Source of the DNA: Planctomycetaceae bacterium
GTDB lineage: Bacteria > Planctomycetota > Planctomycetia > Planctomycetales > Planctomycetaceae
Assembly: GCA_019636285.1 (NCBI GenBank)
Contig: JAHBXV010000027.1
Coordinates: 25,380-89,379 of the forward strand
Length of the DNA: 64,000 nucleotides
Direction of reading: 5' to 3'
A program made the position numbers and the translations under genes. This document shows, one piece after another, positions 26,306 through 37,512 of the stretch (its first letter is position 1; every line of letters starts with the position of its first letter). The notes beneath the pieces were generated by a model. That model saw only the letters and a list, made by a program, of their open reading frames with translations. It ran no database searches and had not been told where the DNA came from.

Positions 26306-29300
26306 TTTTCGCCTGTGGGGCCTTCTCCGCCTTCAGCCTCTGGATGGCGGCGCGGACGTCGGCCTCCCACGGAAGGGGTTCGTCCTTTGCGGGGTCGTAG
26401 GGCGGGAGGTTGGGAATGGGGACGTTCATCTGCCGGAGCAGTTCGGTGGTTTGGGTGAGTTCGTAGCGGTTCACATACGGCTCGCCATCGGCCCAGGCCC
26501 ACTTGTAGGCGGCGAGCGCGTGCTTCTTTGCTTGCTCGGTGTCGCCGAGGGCGAGCCAGAGCCGGGCGAGGAGGCGATGCGCCGGGTCGCGCAGTTGGGC
26601 GAGGCGTTCGGCTTCTTCCTGGGGATTGGCGAGCTGGCCGAGGTGGTGCTTAGCCAGGGCGAGGCCGGTCTCGGAGTCGGCATCAATGACCGACCGGGTT
26701 TCGCGGGCCAGACGCACCGCCTCCTTGTAGCTCGCCGCCGCCAGCGCCCACTCGCCCTGCGTGAGCCGCCAGTCGCCGCGCAGGCGGCAGAGATCGCGGA
26801 TGATGCGGCGGTCTTTGCCTTGGGCCGCCAGGCGCTCGGCCTCGGACAGGTGCACCTCCTGCAAGCTGCCCTGCCAGGAGTGAAACTCGACGTAATGCCG
26901 TTCAGCTGTTCCGGGCCGATAGGTGACGCGCGACCAATCGCGGCCCATGGGGTCGAGCAGGCTCCAGGTGGCGGCGGCCTCCGCCCACTGGCCCAGCCTC
27001 GACTGGACGTCGGACAGGAGGAGGAGGCCCATGAAAACGCTCTCCTCCTCTCCGCTCAAGGTGGCAAGCTCCAAGACGAGGGAAGCCGTGCGGAGCGATC
27101 GGGCCAGCCGATTCTGGTCGGTCAGATTGGTCGAGATGTTATAGAGCAGAGCCGCCGTCACATCCCAGTTTTCGGCGTCCAATTCGGCTCGGAGGCTAGC
27201 GCCGTAAACGGCGAGGGCGGCAGCCCGTTCACAGCAAGAGTCCAAGGCGATTCCTGCGTCATTCGCCAAATAGGAACTATCCCTGGGTGTCACCTCCTTC
27301 GGCAGTTCGCCCCAGCCCTGGGGGAAGAAGGGCTTCAGCAACGACAAGACTTCGACATAGGCATTGAGGTTGAAAAAGAGCGCATTCGACAAGTCACCCC
27401 GATAGGCATCCAGCGCTTGCTGGTAGTGGCCAAGCTTCAGCAGGGTGCGGACTACGTGCAGGCCGCTGCGCACGTCCTCCAGCGTCTCGGATTCCTCATA
27501 GGGGCGGTGGGGCTGGGCGGTGAAGTGGTCCACCACGCGCTGGCCGTGGCGCTCGCGGTCCGCCGTCGCCATCGCACCCGAGGCGACGCCGCGGACGACG
27601 GGGTGCAGGTCATACTTCCGCGTGCGGCCATCCCACTGCAGCAGGCCGCGCTGCTCCAAGTCATTGACGGTCGTTTCCAGCTTCTTCGGCGCGGAACGGA
27701 ACTCCGCCGAGGCCAGCCGGTCTTGCACCGCCTTTTCATACTCCTGCCAGCGCGTGAGGGCAGCTTCGTATCGCTTCTGCGGCCGGGCTTTCTGTTCGTC
27801 GGACATTTGCTCCCAGCTCATTCGTTTATCGTCCACCCTGTGCCGTCGCTTCTCCGGCGGCGTCGGCCTCTCGACTTCCTCCGGCTGCGGTGGCAGGTGG
27901 GGGTTGAAGGCTTTGAGCGTCTCGTAGTCCACGGAGTCGGTAAGCAGGGCGAGGGTGGAGAGGAGCTGGCGGCTGGCGTCGGGCAGCTTTTGGATTGCAG
28001 CCTCAAGAATGTGGTTGCGGCGCTGGATGAGGTCGAGGCTGGCGAGGTCGAGTGCGGCTCCGCCGTCGGGGGCGGCGGACCAAGCGTCGAAGTCGCCGCG
28101 CGCGGGCAGGTAGTTCGCGATGAGGCCGCCGAGGACGCCGATGACGAGCGGATGGTTGTCGCAGTTGGCGGTGAGGTAGCTCTGGATGGCAGCGCTTTTC
28201 CCCTCGATGCCGCAGGAACGCAGGAGGGCCTCGGCATCCGGCGGGCGCAGGCCGGGGAGGGTGATGCGCTTCGCGCCCGGGATGGGCTGGCCGGAGGGAT
28301 TCAGCAGAACGCGCGGGGTGAGGCGGGAGCTGACGAGGAGCTTCGACGGGGCGACGGCGGCGAGGGCGCGGAGGAGGTCGTTGTCCTCATCGCGGATGGC
28401 GTCGCAGGGGTTGCGGTTGACGATCTTGTCGGTGGGGATGTTCGCCTCCTCGTCGGGGACTTCGGCGGCATCAATGCGGTGGTAGGCGACGAGGATGCGC
28501 TCGAGTCCATCGAGGATGAGCAGCCAAGGCCGGGCATGGAGCTGGGCGAGGAGATCGTCCTTCAGCTCGGCGGTTTTCTTTTTCGCGAAGTCCTCCAGCG
28601 GGCGGCCCGTCATGTAGGCGAGGGCGCGCTGGCAGAAGTCGACCATGATGGCGCCGCGCTCGTAGAACGAATACCAGAAGCGCCCGGCCCAGGGCTTGTC
28701 CGCCGGGCGCGCGGCAAGGGCGTGCCGGGGATTGGCCGTCCACTCCCAGGTGAGCATGCTCTTGCCGTTGCCGCCGATGGCTTCGAAGAGCAGGAGATTC
28801 GTGGGATCGGCGGGGTTGGCCCAGTCGGTGAGTTCCTGAAGCTGCGAGTCGCGCCCGACGAACTTGTGCGAGCCGATGTAGTCTGGCTCGGCGTAGAAGG
28901 CGGGGGGCTTTGGGATGGAGGAGTGGAGTGCTGGAGTGGTGGGGGTGGGCGGCCGCACCGATGCATTGCGATTCGGTTCTTCATCTTGCTCATCCAGGAA
29001 GCGGCGAAGTTCAGCAATGGCGGGACCGACTCGGTCGTTGAACTCTTTAAGGCTATTGAACTGCGCATAGACGCGGTGGACTTCGGAGCATTCGTGTGTC
29101 TTTGCATGCTCGATGAAAGCTTTGAGCTTCTTCTTGTTCGCCGCCTTCGATTCAACGTGATCCTCATGCACGAGGTGATCTTTTCCCATTACGAAGAGCA
29201 GGATTGGACGTCCGAGTTCGACGGCCTTGTCGAATTCCAGTTCGGTTATGGACACGCCTTTGGGGTTGCGCTTCGCACACCTCGGAACCTGGCCGTAGCG

Positions 29301-29525
29301 CTTGCCGAGGATCGCCACATAGGCCGAACTGTCCGCGACCTTTTGAAGAGAGGAGTCAATCACATCCACAAGGCGCGCGGAGTCATTCTCCATAGCGGCA
29401 TCGGTGAGCCCGTTGCTTTTCAGTGCCTTGATCAAGGCCTGACGATGTTCCTCCAAGTCCTTAAAGGTGCTGGACACCATGACCTGCGGAACATTGCGAG
29501 GTTTGTTGGAAATAGTTTTGGGCAT
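26274..29525 (-). CDS. DUF4062-STAND NTPase with C-terminal repeat region (NLR-like, putative anti-phage sensor)
   Basis: 1,083 residues. Residues about 13-160 are a DUF4062 domain (VMVSSTFKDLEEHRQ, ITELEFDKAVELGRPILLF), a flavodoxin/TIR-like module also found in front of NACHT domains of animal NLR-type proteins. The segment FVGRDSQLQELTDW opens a STAND NTPase: Walker A GGNGKSM at 251-257, Walker B LLILDGLER near 335, sensor-like KLLVSSRLTPRVL near 395, and a winged-helix-like region to about 650 (LEQRGLLQWDGRTRKYDLHP). The last 400 residues are helical TPR-like repeats suited to ligand recognition. It starts 7 bp after the TIR gene stop. By analogy with Avs/bNACHT systems it would sense an invader and trigger the neighbouring TIR. 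No membrane segment. Confidence 0.85.
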   Translation of the reverse strand: MPKTISNKPRNVPQVMVSSTFKDLEEHRQALIKALKSNGLTDAAMENDSARLVDVIDSSLQKVADSSAYVAILGKRYGQVPRCAKRNPKGVSITELEFDKAVELGRPILLFVMGKDHLVHEDHVESKAANKKKLKAFIEHAKTHECSEVHRVYAQFNSLKEFNDRVGPAIAELRRFLDEQDEEPNRNASVRPPTPTTPALHSSIPKPPAFYAEPDYIGSHKFVGRDSQLQELTDWANPADPTNLLLFEAIGGNGKSMLTWEWTANPRHALAARPADKPWAGRFWYSFYERGAIMVDFCQRALAYMTGRPLEDFAKKKTAELKDDLLAQLHARPWLLILDGLERILVAYHRIDAAEVPDEEANIPTDKIVNRNPCDAIRDEDNDLLRALAAVAPSKLLVSSRLTPRVLLNPSGQPIPGAKRITLPGLRPPDAEALLRSCGIEGKSAAIQSYLTANCDNHPLVIGVLGGLIANYLPARGDFDAWSAAPDGGAALDLASLDLIQRRNHILEAAIQKLPDASRQLLSTLALLTDSVDYETLKAFNPHLPPQPEEVERPTPPEKRRHRVDDKRMSWEQMSDEQKARPQKRYEAALTRWQEYEKAVQDRLASAEFRSAPKKLETTVNDLEQRGLLQWDGRTRKYDLHPVVRGVASGAMATADRERHGQRVVDHFTAQPHRPYEESETLEDVRSGLHVVRTLLKLGHYQQALDAYRGDLSNALFFNLNAYVEVLSLLKPFFPQGWGELPKEVTPRDSSYLANDAGIALDSCCERAAALAVYGASLRAELDAENWDVTAALLYNISTNLTDQNRLARSLRTASLVLELATLSGEEESVFMGLLLLSDVQSRLGQWAEAAATWSLLDPMGRDWSRVTYRPGTAERHYVEFHSWQGSLQEVHLSEAERLAAQGKDRRIIRDLCRLRGDWRLTQGEWALAAASYKEAVRLARETRSVIDADSETGLALAKHHLGQLANPQEEAERLAQLRDPAHRLLARLWLALGDTEQAKKHALAAYKWAWADGEPYVNRYELTQTTELLRQMNVPIPNLPPYDPAKDEPLPWEADVRAAIQRLKAEKAPQAKNGESTQDDPD

Positions 29526-29532
29526 GGCGTTC

Positions 29533-29871
29533 CTACATTCGTGAGTTGGAGTCTTTGATATGGGCCTCGTCGAGTCGATGGCGAAGGAAGCGGTGCGCCT
29601 TATTCAGCGGGTCGCGGAAGAGGAACGTGCCGGACTCCAATTGCGCCGGGTCCGAGCCGAACGCATTCGCCGACATGCAGAGCACCAGAACGCGCGAGCA
29701 TTCCAGCCCTTGCTCAATCTTCGCTGGGATGCTGTCGCCGGGCTTGAGCACCGATTCATCGTACCTCATCTTCACCCCGTCTTTCCGTAATCGCTCCGCC
29801 AGCGAGCGCACCACCGCCGTGTCCTTGGCACTGTGGCTGAGAAGGACATCGAAGCTGAAGGACTCGTTCAC
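29533..29871 (-). CDS. TIR-domain protein, short
   Basis: 112 residues from a GTG start with GGGGAGAG upstream. FDVLLSHSAKD opens the TIR fold; VLKPGDSIPAKIEQGLE and VLVLCMSANAFGSD follow, and E79 in AQLES is at the position of the catalytic glutamate of NAD-cleaving TIRs. Two tryptophans I expect in this subfamily are Ser40 and Pro75 here, and the protein stops right after LDEAHIKDSNSRM, where relatives continue for another helix. It is therefore either a minimal effector or a C-terminally truncated one. It is the first gene of the operon. Confidence 0.8.
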   Translation of the reverse strand: MNESFSFDVLLSHSAKDTAVVRSLAERLRKDGVKMRYDESVLKPGDSIPAKIEQGLECSRVLVLCMSANAFGSDPAQLESGTFLFRDPLNKAHRFLRHRLDEAHIKDSNSRM

Positions 29872-30594
29872 GTTATGGCTCTCCCCAGTTGTCCAACGAC
29901 TGAATGTCTAAAATGAAGGCTCAGTTGAGAAGGGCCAGCCAATGCAGCTGGGCGTCGAATCAATTCAGCAAGCTGATTTGTTGTTGTGGAGCAGAGTCAT
30001 TTTCCTGAATCGGAAGCTCTTCACTAGCGAGATTGTGGTCGCAATTGTGAGACTTTGAACACTGATGAAAACATGGTTTTTTCAAACTCCTGAATTTGAT
30101 GTGGCGGGTTCTGTTGCGAATCTGGAGTGCTCGCCGAATGTGAGCATCCAAGCAAAGTCGATCGGCCAAGAAGTTCAGACCCCACCAGCAGTCACTTTTG
30201 CAACCACTGGCGGGAATTGTGTTTACGGCGGAATCGGGCTGGCGGAATTTGAACCCACGAAGTGTAACTGACCCGAACCGGGGAGCCGACCGCAACCCCA
30301 ACCGGCGGGACACAATCGATTGGCAAGAGTGTAACCGATCCGATCGTGAATGGTGACGGATCGAGTGAGCGGGAACTTGCTGGATTCACTCCTCGCCTTC
30401 GTTCTGTTCGGCCAAGGAATACAACAGAACCTTAGCAAAGCGTTTTGCCTCGCTCGACAGTAAACTCCAAAGACGAGCGATTTCGACGAATTCCTCAATG
30501 CACTTAGTTTTGTCGCAGGATAGGTAAGAATCTCGGTAAGCGACCTCCTCACACGCCCGAAACTGGCCTTTGCAACACGACTTCCGTCTTTCCA
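29872..30594. other. Promoter side and right arm of island 1, no gene seen
   Basis: Upstream of the TIR gene. It is AT-richer than the chromosome (for example 29930-30130) and contains the second copy of the 40-bp repeat (30199-30238). Short ORFs in all frames lack ribosome-binding sites and recognisable motifs. The promoter of the TIR/STAND operon must lie just right of 29871, but no clear -35/-10 pair stands out. Confidence 0.5.
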
Positions 30595-30722
30595 GCAGTG
30601 GATTGCAAATCCACCATCCCCGGTTCGAATCCGGGCGGACCCTCTCGGCGTCCTCTGGACGCTCCTAAGCAACACAAAAACGCCTGATTCGCGGTTTGAC
30701 CGTGAATCAGGCGCTGCGTGTT
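30595..30722. repeat. Putative att repeat of island 1, right copy
   Basis: Duplicates the anticodon stem to 3' end of tRNA-Cys, with GGAGCC changed to GGACCC, and the following hairpin, which here has mismatches in its outer stem. It is a fragment, not a functional tRNA. Confidence 0.85.
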
Positions 30723-30750
30723 TTCTGTGGTTCAAAGCTTCGCGGTACGA

Positions 30751-30791
30751 CAAAAGAAGAACCGCTGGCAAGTCATACCTGCCAGCGGTTC
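30751..30791 (-). terminator. Terminator of glnN
   Basis: A perfect 12-bp stem GAACCGCTGGCA / TGCCAGCGGTTC with a 9-nt loop; read on the minus strand it is followed by TTCTTTTG. It lies 35 bp after the glnN stop. Confidence 0.8.
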
Positions 30792-30825
30792 GTTCGTTAT
30801 TCAGCCGTCAGACGGAATCAGAAAA

Positions 30826-33027
<2,202 letters not shown>

Positions 33028-33204
33028 GGACCAAGTTCCTTGTTGCGAAAATGCGAGCGCGACGAAATCCACTCGCCCGGACGTGGGAAGCAATCACCAT
33101 GCCGCAAGCTGGTCCGGCAGACCGGTCAACCCCAACTTGAGTGAATTCCGCCGCTTCCGCACTTCCGGCAAGAACTCAGACGCACACAAACCGCGCAGAA
33201 ACGC

Positions 33205-33969
33205 CTAAAAACCGCGCATCCGTGCCAAATCAATGAGCCGCTTCATCTCGGCAACGGCTTCCTTAAAACCTACCATCAGGCTCCGGGCTACGATGCTGTG
33301 ACCGATGTTCAATTCCTCCACGAGCGGAATCGCCGCGACCGGAGAGACGTTCCGGTAGGTGAGCCCGTGCCCCACATGCACGGCAAGATGACGCTCATGG
33401 GCAAAATTGACCGCCTTCGTCAATTGATCCAGTTCGGCGACCTGTTCCGCCGGTGTCTTGGCATCGGCATAGCGGCCGGTGTGCAATTCGACCGCGGGAA
33501 CGCCCAGCGCCGCGCTGGCTTCGATCTGACGCTCATCCGGATCAATAAACAGGCTGACGACGAGGCCGTCCTCGTTCAGTTGATTGATGCAGTCGCGCAC
33601 GCGGGGCAATTGCCCGATGACATCGAGCCCCCCCTCGGTGGTGACTTCCGCCCGTTTTTCAGGCACGAGGGTCACCTGGTGCGGGGCGCACTTTCGGGCA
33701 AAGGCCGTGATTTCCGGATCGACCGCCATTTCCAGATTCAGCGGCACCTGCACGGTTTCCCGCAGAATCCGGACATCCCGTTCCTGAATGTGCCGCCGGT
33801 CTTCCCGCAGATGAACGGTAATGAGGTCGGCCCCGCCCAGCTCGGCCAAGGCGGCGCCCCAAACCGGATCGGGTTCCACGGTCCGCCGAGCCTGACGCAA
33901 TGTGGCAATGTGATCGATATTCACACCCAGCCGAGGGGGACGGCGGTCCGCGCAAATACCTGCATTCAT
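33205..33969 (-). CDS. pdxJ: Pyridoxine 5'-phosphate synthase
   Basis: 254 residues. The ATG at 33969 was chosen, since the 56 codons before it are not family-like. PdxJ motifs: [82 protein letters not shown] and [13 protein letters not shown]. It condenses 1-deoxyxylulose 5-phosphate with 3-amino-1-hydroxyacetone phosphate in vitamin B6 synthesis. Confidence 0.95.
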   Translation of the reverse strand: MNAGICADRRPPRLGVNIDHIATLRQARRTVEPDPVWGAALAELGGADLITVHLREDRRHIQERDVRILRETVQVPLNLEMAVDPEITAFARKCAPHQVTLVPEKRAEVTTEGGLDVIGQLPRVRDCINQLNEDGLVVSLFIDPDERQIEASAALGVPAVELHTGRYADAKTPAEQVAELDQLTKAVNFAHERHLAVHVGHGLTYRNVSPVAAIPLVEELNIGHSIVARSLMVGFKEAVAEMKRLIDLARMRGF

Positions 33970-34222
33970 CTTCCGCGCTCTCCCGCGTACCGGCCCCGAA
34001 ATCCGGGCTGGAAGCCCGGCCAGACACCAGCATTGAATCGAAATGAGCTGACAGTTTCCACTACGGTGGTCGCCGGGCCTGGCGTTCCGAAGATTCCGCG
34101 GGTAGGACAGAAAAGCACCGGACCGGCCGATCGGCAATTTGTCCGCCCCCGGCGACTTGACGTGAAGTTCGACGGCAGTAGAATCCGAAACTGTTGAGAC
34201 ACCCGGGTGGACAACACCCGCT

Positions 34223-34300
<78 letters not shown>

Positions 34301-34443
34301 GCAGTCAGCAGATTTTGGGAGACACGGAGATGAGGCTCTTGCTGTAAGGGCTGGAGGATTCGGGGGAGTTCTCTGAAAGAGGCTTCGGCCTCCGCCGTAC
34401 TAAACTCGCCTGGATTTCTGAACCTCTCTCCGCGCGCACAACA

Positions 34444-34484
34444 GAAACAACCACCGGACAATTCGTCCGGTGGTTGTTTCGCAT
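34444..34484. terminator. Strong hairpin just inside attL
   Basis: A perfect 16-bp stem (GAAACAACCACCGGAC / GTCCGGTGGTTGTTTC) with loop AATTC. It probably terminates tRNA-Asp transcription now that the original terminator has been displaced to 60864. Confidence 0.75.
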
Positions 34485-34507
34485 TACCGACCCGGAGGAA
34501 TTGCCAA

Positions 34508-34618
34508 ATGGCGGACCAAAAACCTCCCCCGAAATCCCCAACTGGCCCGCCAACTACCAAGACCATCAAAGCAGTTCCAAAGCCCAATCCGGTGCCTCGC
34601 CACCCCTCTGGGAGGTGA
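34508..34618 (+). CDS. Small proline-rich ORF
   Basis: 36 codons with a good Shine-Dalgarno (GGAGGAATT) 7 bp before the ATG. The peptide is basic and proline-rich (MADQKPPPKSPTGPPTTK at the start), without a recognisable family. The ribosome-binding site is the only support for expression. It lies right after the attL hairpin. Confidence 0.4.
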   Translation: MADQKPPPKSPTGPPTTKTIKAVPKPNPVPRHPSGR

Positions 34619-34623
34619 TTCGA

Positions 34624-35148
34624 CTACACGGCAAGCAGCGCGAGTAGGCCGATCCCAAGTACGACAAACACGCTTGCCCACAGAACGCAGGCCGCCCGCG
34701 GGTTGACGCGGTCTGCCAAGCCATCAAAGGCCAAGGAATTGGCTGCGGCGATCCATGCGACCAATTCCACTTCTGGGACTTCCCAGTTTCGCAGCGCGTA
34801 GGTGACATTCACTGGACCGGCCAAGTCGATCGGACGGCGCGCGATCACGTACAGAGTGGCCGTTACCATAAAACACAAAAACGCCGGCATTCCCAGCCAG
34901 GGGTTGAGTGTGAATGTCCGAACGAGAGTGACGAGGGCGGGGACAGCGATCGTTACCAGTACCAGCATCCGCTCCGCCTTTTCCTCAATTGAGCGTTTTG
35001 CGCCCTCGGCAATCTTCAAGCTCTCCCGTGCTTGCTCCAGCAACGGCGCGTAGGATTTCATTCCAGGCTTGATCTTGAAGTTGTGAAACCAGTCGCCGCT
35101 ATCGGCTTCGCTGGCGTTCCACGGCTTCTTGGCGTTTTGCGCTCTCAT
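34624..35148 (-). CDS. Membrane protein of unknown function
   Basis: About 174 residues from the ATG at 35148; a further in-frame ATG at 35214 would overlap the divergent gene's start. A soluble helical N-terminus with QARESLKIAEGAKRSIEEKA leads into two adjacent membrane segments (MLVLVTIAVPALVTLV and PAFLCFMVTATLYVIA), and a third and fourth hydrophobic stretch lie at VAWIAAANSLAF and the C-terminus (VLWASVFVVLGIGLLALLAV). I do not recognise the family. Its position beside attL, transcribed away from the phage genes, is typical of lysogenic accessory genes such as exclusion factors; that role is inference. Confidence 0.6.
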   Translation of the reverse strand: MRAQNAKKPWNASEADSGDWFHNFKIKPGMKSYAPLLEQARESLKIAEGAKRSIEEKAERMLVLVTIAVPALVTLVRTFTLNPWLGMPAFLCFMVTATLYVIARRPIDLAGPVNVTYALRNWEVPEVELVAWIAAANSLAFDGLADRVNPRAACVLWASVFVVLGIGLLALLAV

Positions 35149-35212
35149 GGTTCCGACTCTTTTCGGTGAACTTTCGGAAGAGGCCTCGTTCGTCGCGAAA
35201 AGGATCATAACC

Positions 35213-35641
35213 ATGGCCGACGCTCACGAGCAGACGATTCTGCTACGAACACAACCGCAGGTCGGCATTCGTGCGCCAGTTATTTGCTGGCTCTCCGTCC
35301 TGTTGCTCCCGATCCTCGTGGGCCTGGCCTTCTGGTGGTGGGGGGAACGACCGATCCGCCGACGGTGCCAGCAGCAGACTCTCACGCTCACTGATCGAGC
35401 TGTTGTATACCTCGACGAAGGCGACCCGGCTGCGGATTGTCACATCCCTTACACGACAATCGCGGGCGTCCGCTTGCGTCGTACCTGGCTTGGCTACTGG
35501 TTCAATGTCGGCGGCATCGAGATCACTCGTGGCGGTGATTCAACCCCGTCGCTAGTGGTAATGGACCTGCCGCAGATCGGCGAAGTGAAGAAGATCCTCG
35601 ACTCCGAGGTGCGCCGCGCGAGTCGACTCAAAAGCCGGTAA
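35213..35641 (+). CDS. Bacterial PH-domain membrane protein
   Basis: 142 residues; AAAGGAT precedes the ATG. One membrane segment (PVICWLSVLLLPILVGLAFW) is followed by a PH-like fold of the YdbS/bPH2 type: LTLTDRAVVYLDEG, IPYTTIAGVRLRRTW, NVGGIEITRGG and VVMDLPQIGEVKKIL. The start is 64 bp from the divergent membrane-protein gene, so the two share a promoter region and may work together. Confidence 0.65.
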   Translation: MADAHEQTILLRTQPQVGIRAPVICWLSVLLLPILVGLAFWWWGERPIRRRCQQQTLTLTDRAVVYLDEGDPAADCHIPYTTIAGVRLRRTWLGYWFNVGGIEITRGGDSTPSLVVMDLPQIGEVKKILDSEVRRASRLKSR

Positions 35642-36206
35642 GTGTTTTTTCGTTTGACTTCTCGATCGCCGCGCGTTCTGATTCCCACCGCACGATTCGT
35701 CGTGCCACCCCGTCGAAAGGGTGAGGATCATCGAAGCGTTCTGCGTGACTCGCGTTTTGCCTGCATCCCAGCCAAGCCGCGGCCACACGAACGCTGACAG
35801 CTTTGTGTTAGTGATTCGTGGCCGTTCCATCTGCTTCGAGTGGATTTCGACCGGCTCGGCTGGTTTTCGTGCGGGGTTCTTCGTCGCAACCGCGTGAGGA
35901 ATTTTGTGCAGCGGTCTGGCAGCGGTCGGTGCGACTCCCCGCGAAGCCGCTGCGTTCCGCACGCCCACTCCAGCCGCTGAGTTTTGCGGCATTCCTAGGT
36001 TCGGCGCGAAGGCGTGCCGATCGTGGGAACAGGGGACGAATGCGAGATGGTAAGCACGCGACGCGCGGGTAGGGATTTATATCGCCGCTCTTGGACGCCG
36101 CTCCCGGCGGCTTGGACCTTACCTGTCTCACCCCTCACGGACGCGATAACGGAGTGTGCGCTGCTCGTCAACGTAGGGGCGAACGTCCTTCTCCCGGAGT
36201 CCATCC
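35642..36206. other. 565-bp stretch without supportable gene
   Basis: ORFs on both strands here lack family motifs and ribosome-binding sites. It separates the lysogenic membrane-protein pair from the integrase. Nothing else was recognised. Confidence 0.5.
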
Positions 36207-36428
36207 ATGGAGCCTCTTGTTCAGTTTGCTCTGCAGTTTTCTGCTGCTGCCGAGCCGCGCCCCACTCTCAAGATTGCTGACTTTGGTCCGCGCGTCGGGC
36301 CGCAGTCGAGTCTCCGCTGCTGCTGAGAGACTTATGTCCTGCCCGAGCTCGACGACATCGCGTCGGCGACACTGGTCGAGTACGAAACGACCTTCAGCCA
36401 TTGGGAGGCGCTCTCCGGCAATCCCGCC

Positions 36429-37286
36429 GTGCAGGACATCACGAAGAAGCTCGTTCGCGACTTCCGCAAGAAGTTGCTCGCGACCCCCTATCGTCGCGGC
36501 AAGGGCCGCGCGAAACGGCAGCGGCAACCGTCGACGGTCAACAAGACCATGCGACACCTGGCCGCAGCGATCAGTCCGCTCTGGCCGCCCGACCGCCACA
36601 ACTCCGGCGGCAAGGGGTTCGTGCGGTTATTCGAGTTTCCCACGGCTTTACCGCCAGACAAGCGCCTCGTCTTCACATTCGATCGCAAGGCGATGTCGAC
36701 GCTGTACGAGACCGCCGATCACTGTCGTCTCGTCTCTCAGCCGCACCGGCGATCGCCGCTGTACGAACCGCTTGTCTGGCGCACGGCGATGGCGCTCGCG
36801 CTGAATACCGGCCTGCGCACGTGGGACTTATTCGCGCTGAAATGGGAGGACGTCCGGTGGGACGACTTCCGGCACGGCTCGATTTTCTACTGCGCCAGGA
36901 AGACAGGCAAGGACCAGCGGCCGCCCCTCAATCGCGTCGCCCGCGTTCACCTGGATGCGCTGCGAGCGATGAACCTCGACGCCGAACGCGTGTTCCCCAA
37001 ATTCGGCAAGAACAAATCGTTCTATGCGGCGTGGAGGCGTATTTGCAACGCGGCCGGCGTCTACAAGCCGTTCGAGCAGTTCCGCAAGACCTGCTCAACG
37101 ATGCACAACGACATCACGCGCGGCGTCGGGGCCTGGCTGTGCGGTCACTCAGCGCGGGGTGTCAACGCCCAGCACTACGACAACCCGTCGCAGCGGGTAC
37201 GGAACGCCGTGTATGCGCTCAAGAATCCCGCCGCGTTCCGGCGTGGGGCAAAGGCGCTATTAGAGATGACCGGCGAGACCGAATAA
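36429..37286 (+). CDS. Tyrosine recombinase (integrase), N-terminus interrupted
   Basis: The GTG at 36429 gives 285 residues with the full catalytic set: R130 in TGLRTWDL, Lys in ARKTGK (about 158), R219 in FEQFRKTC, H240 in LCGHS and Y250 in NAQHYDN. The frame is coding further upstream: from 36327 it reads YVLPELDDIASATLVEYETT, a typical SAM-like core-binding N-terminus, but no ATG/GTG lies there and a TGA at 36324 separates it from a same-frame ATG at 36207 (MEPLVQFALQF). The protein is therefore either truncated by a nonsense mutation or starts at a rare codon (for example CTG 36339). It is the enzyme expected to act on the tRNA-Asp attachment site. Confidence 0.85.
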   Translation: MQDITKKLVRDFRKKLLATPYRRGKGRAKRQRQPSTVNKTMRHLAAAISPLWPPDRHNSGGKGFVRLFEFPTALPPDKRLVFTFDRKAMSTLYETADHCRLVSQPHRRSPLYEPLVWRTAMALALNTGLRTWDLFALKWEDVRWDDFRHGSIFYCARKTGKDQRPPLNRVARVHLDALRAMNLDAERVFPKFGKNKSFYAAWRRICNAAGVYKPFEQFRKTCSTMHNDITRGVGAWLCGHSARGVNAQHYDNPSQRVRNAVYALKNPAAFRRGAKALLEMTGETE

Positions 37287-37470
37287 AACCACCTTGCTCG
37301 CGCCATAGCTACAAGTCCTCTTCGCGACGATTGCCCAAGTCCAGGACCTCAGGGCGGTCGGGATGCGGGATCGTTCCGCGGGGCAATCGTCGCGTTTCCT
37401 CTGCACGGGCCGGTGTGTCGCCGGCCGCCTGGTCGCCGTTTTGCCGAGTTGCGGCGACCAGGTCTCTCTC

Positions 37471-37488
37471 TTATTTCGCCCGAAATAG
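37471..37488. repeat. Palindrome D, copy 1
   Basis: TTATTTCGCCCGAAATAG, the weakest of three copies of a TTATTTCG-N2-CGAAATAA palindrome, 25 bp before the gene at 37513. A separate 10-bp hairpin (CCTGGTCGCC / GGCGACCAGG) precedes it. Confidence 0.6.
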
Positions 37489-37512
37489 TCCTTAGCCAGG
37501 GAGTCTCTGAAC

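Larger units (their letters stand above)
25516..30722. mobile_element. Island 1: 5.1-kb genomic island in tRNA-Cys carrying a TIR/STAND operon
   Basis: Bounded by direct repeats of the tRNA-Cys 3' part. It contains a single minus-strand operon (29871 to 26063) and non-coding arms. No integrase or transposase is visible, so the island was either mobilised in trans or has lost its recombinase. Mismatches between the two repeats indicate an old insertion. Confidence 0.75.

Noticed and set aside
26451..29558. 1,035-codon plus-strand ORF opposite the STAND gene
   Set aside because: An antisense frame of a GC-rich gene; it shows no domain, whereas the minus-strand protein has Walker and DUF4062 motifs.
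30595..30640. Second tRNA-Cys gene
   Set aside because: Only the 3' half is present and the acceptor end is mutated; it is the right att repeat.
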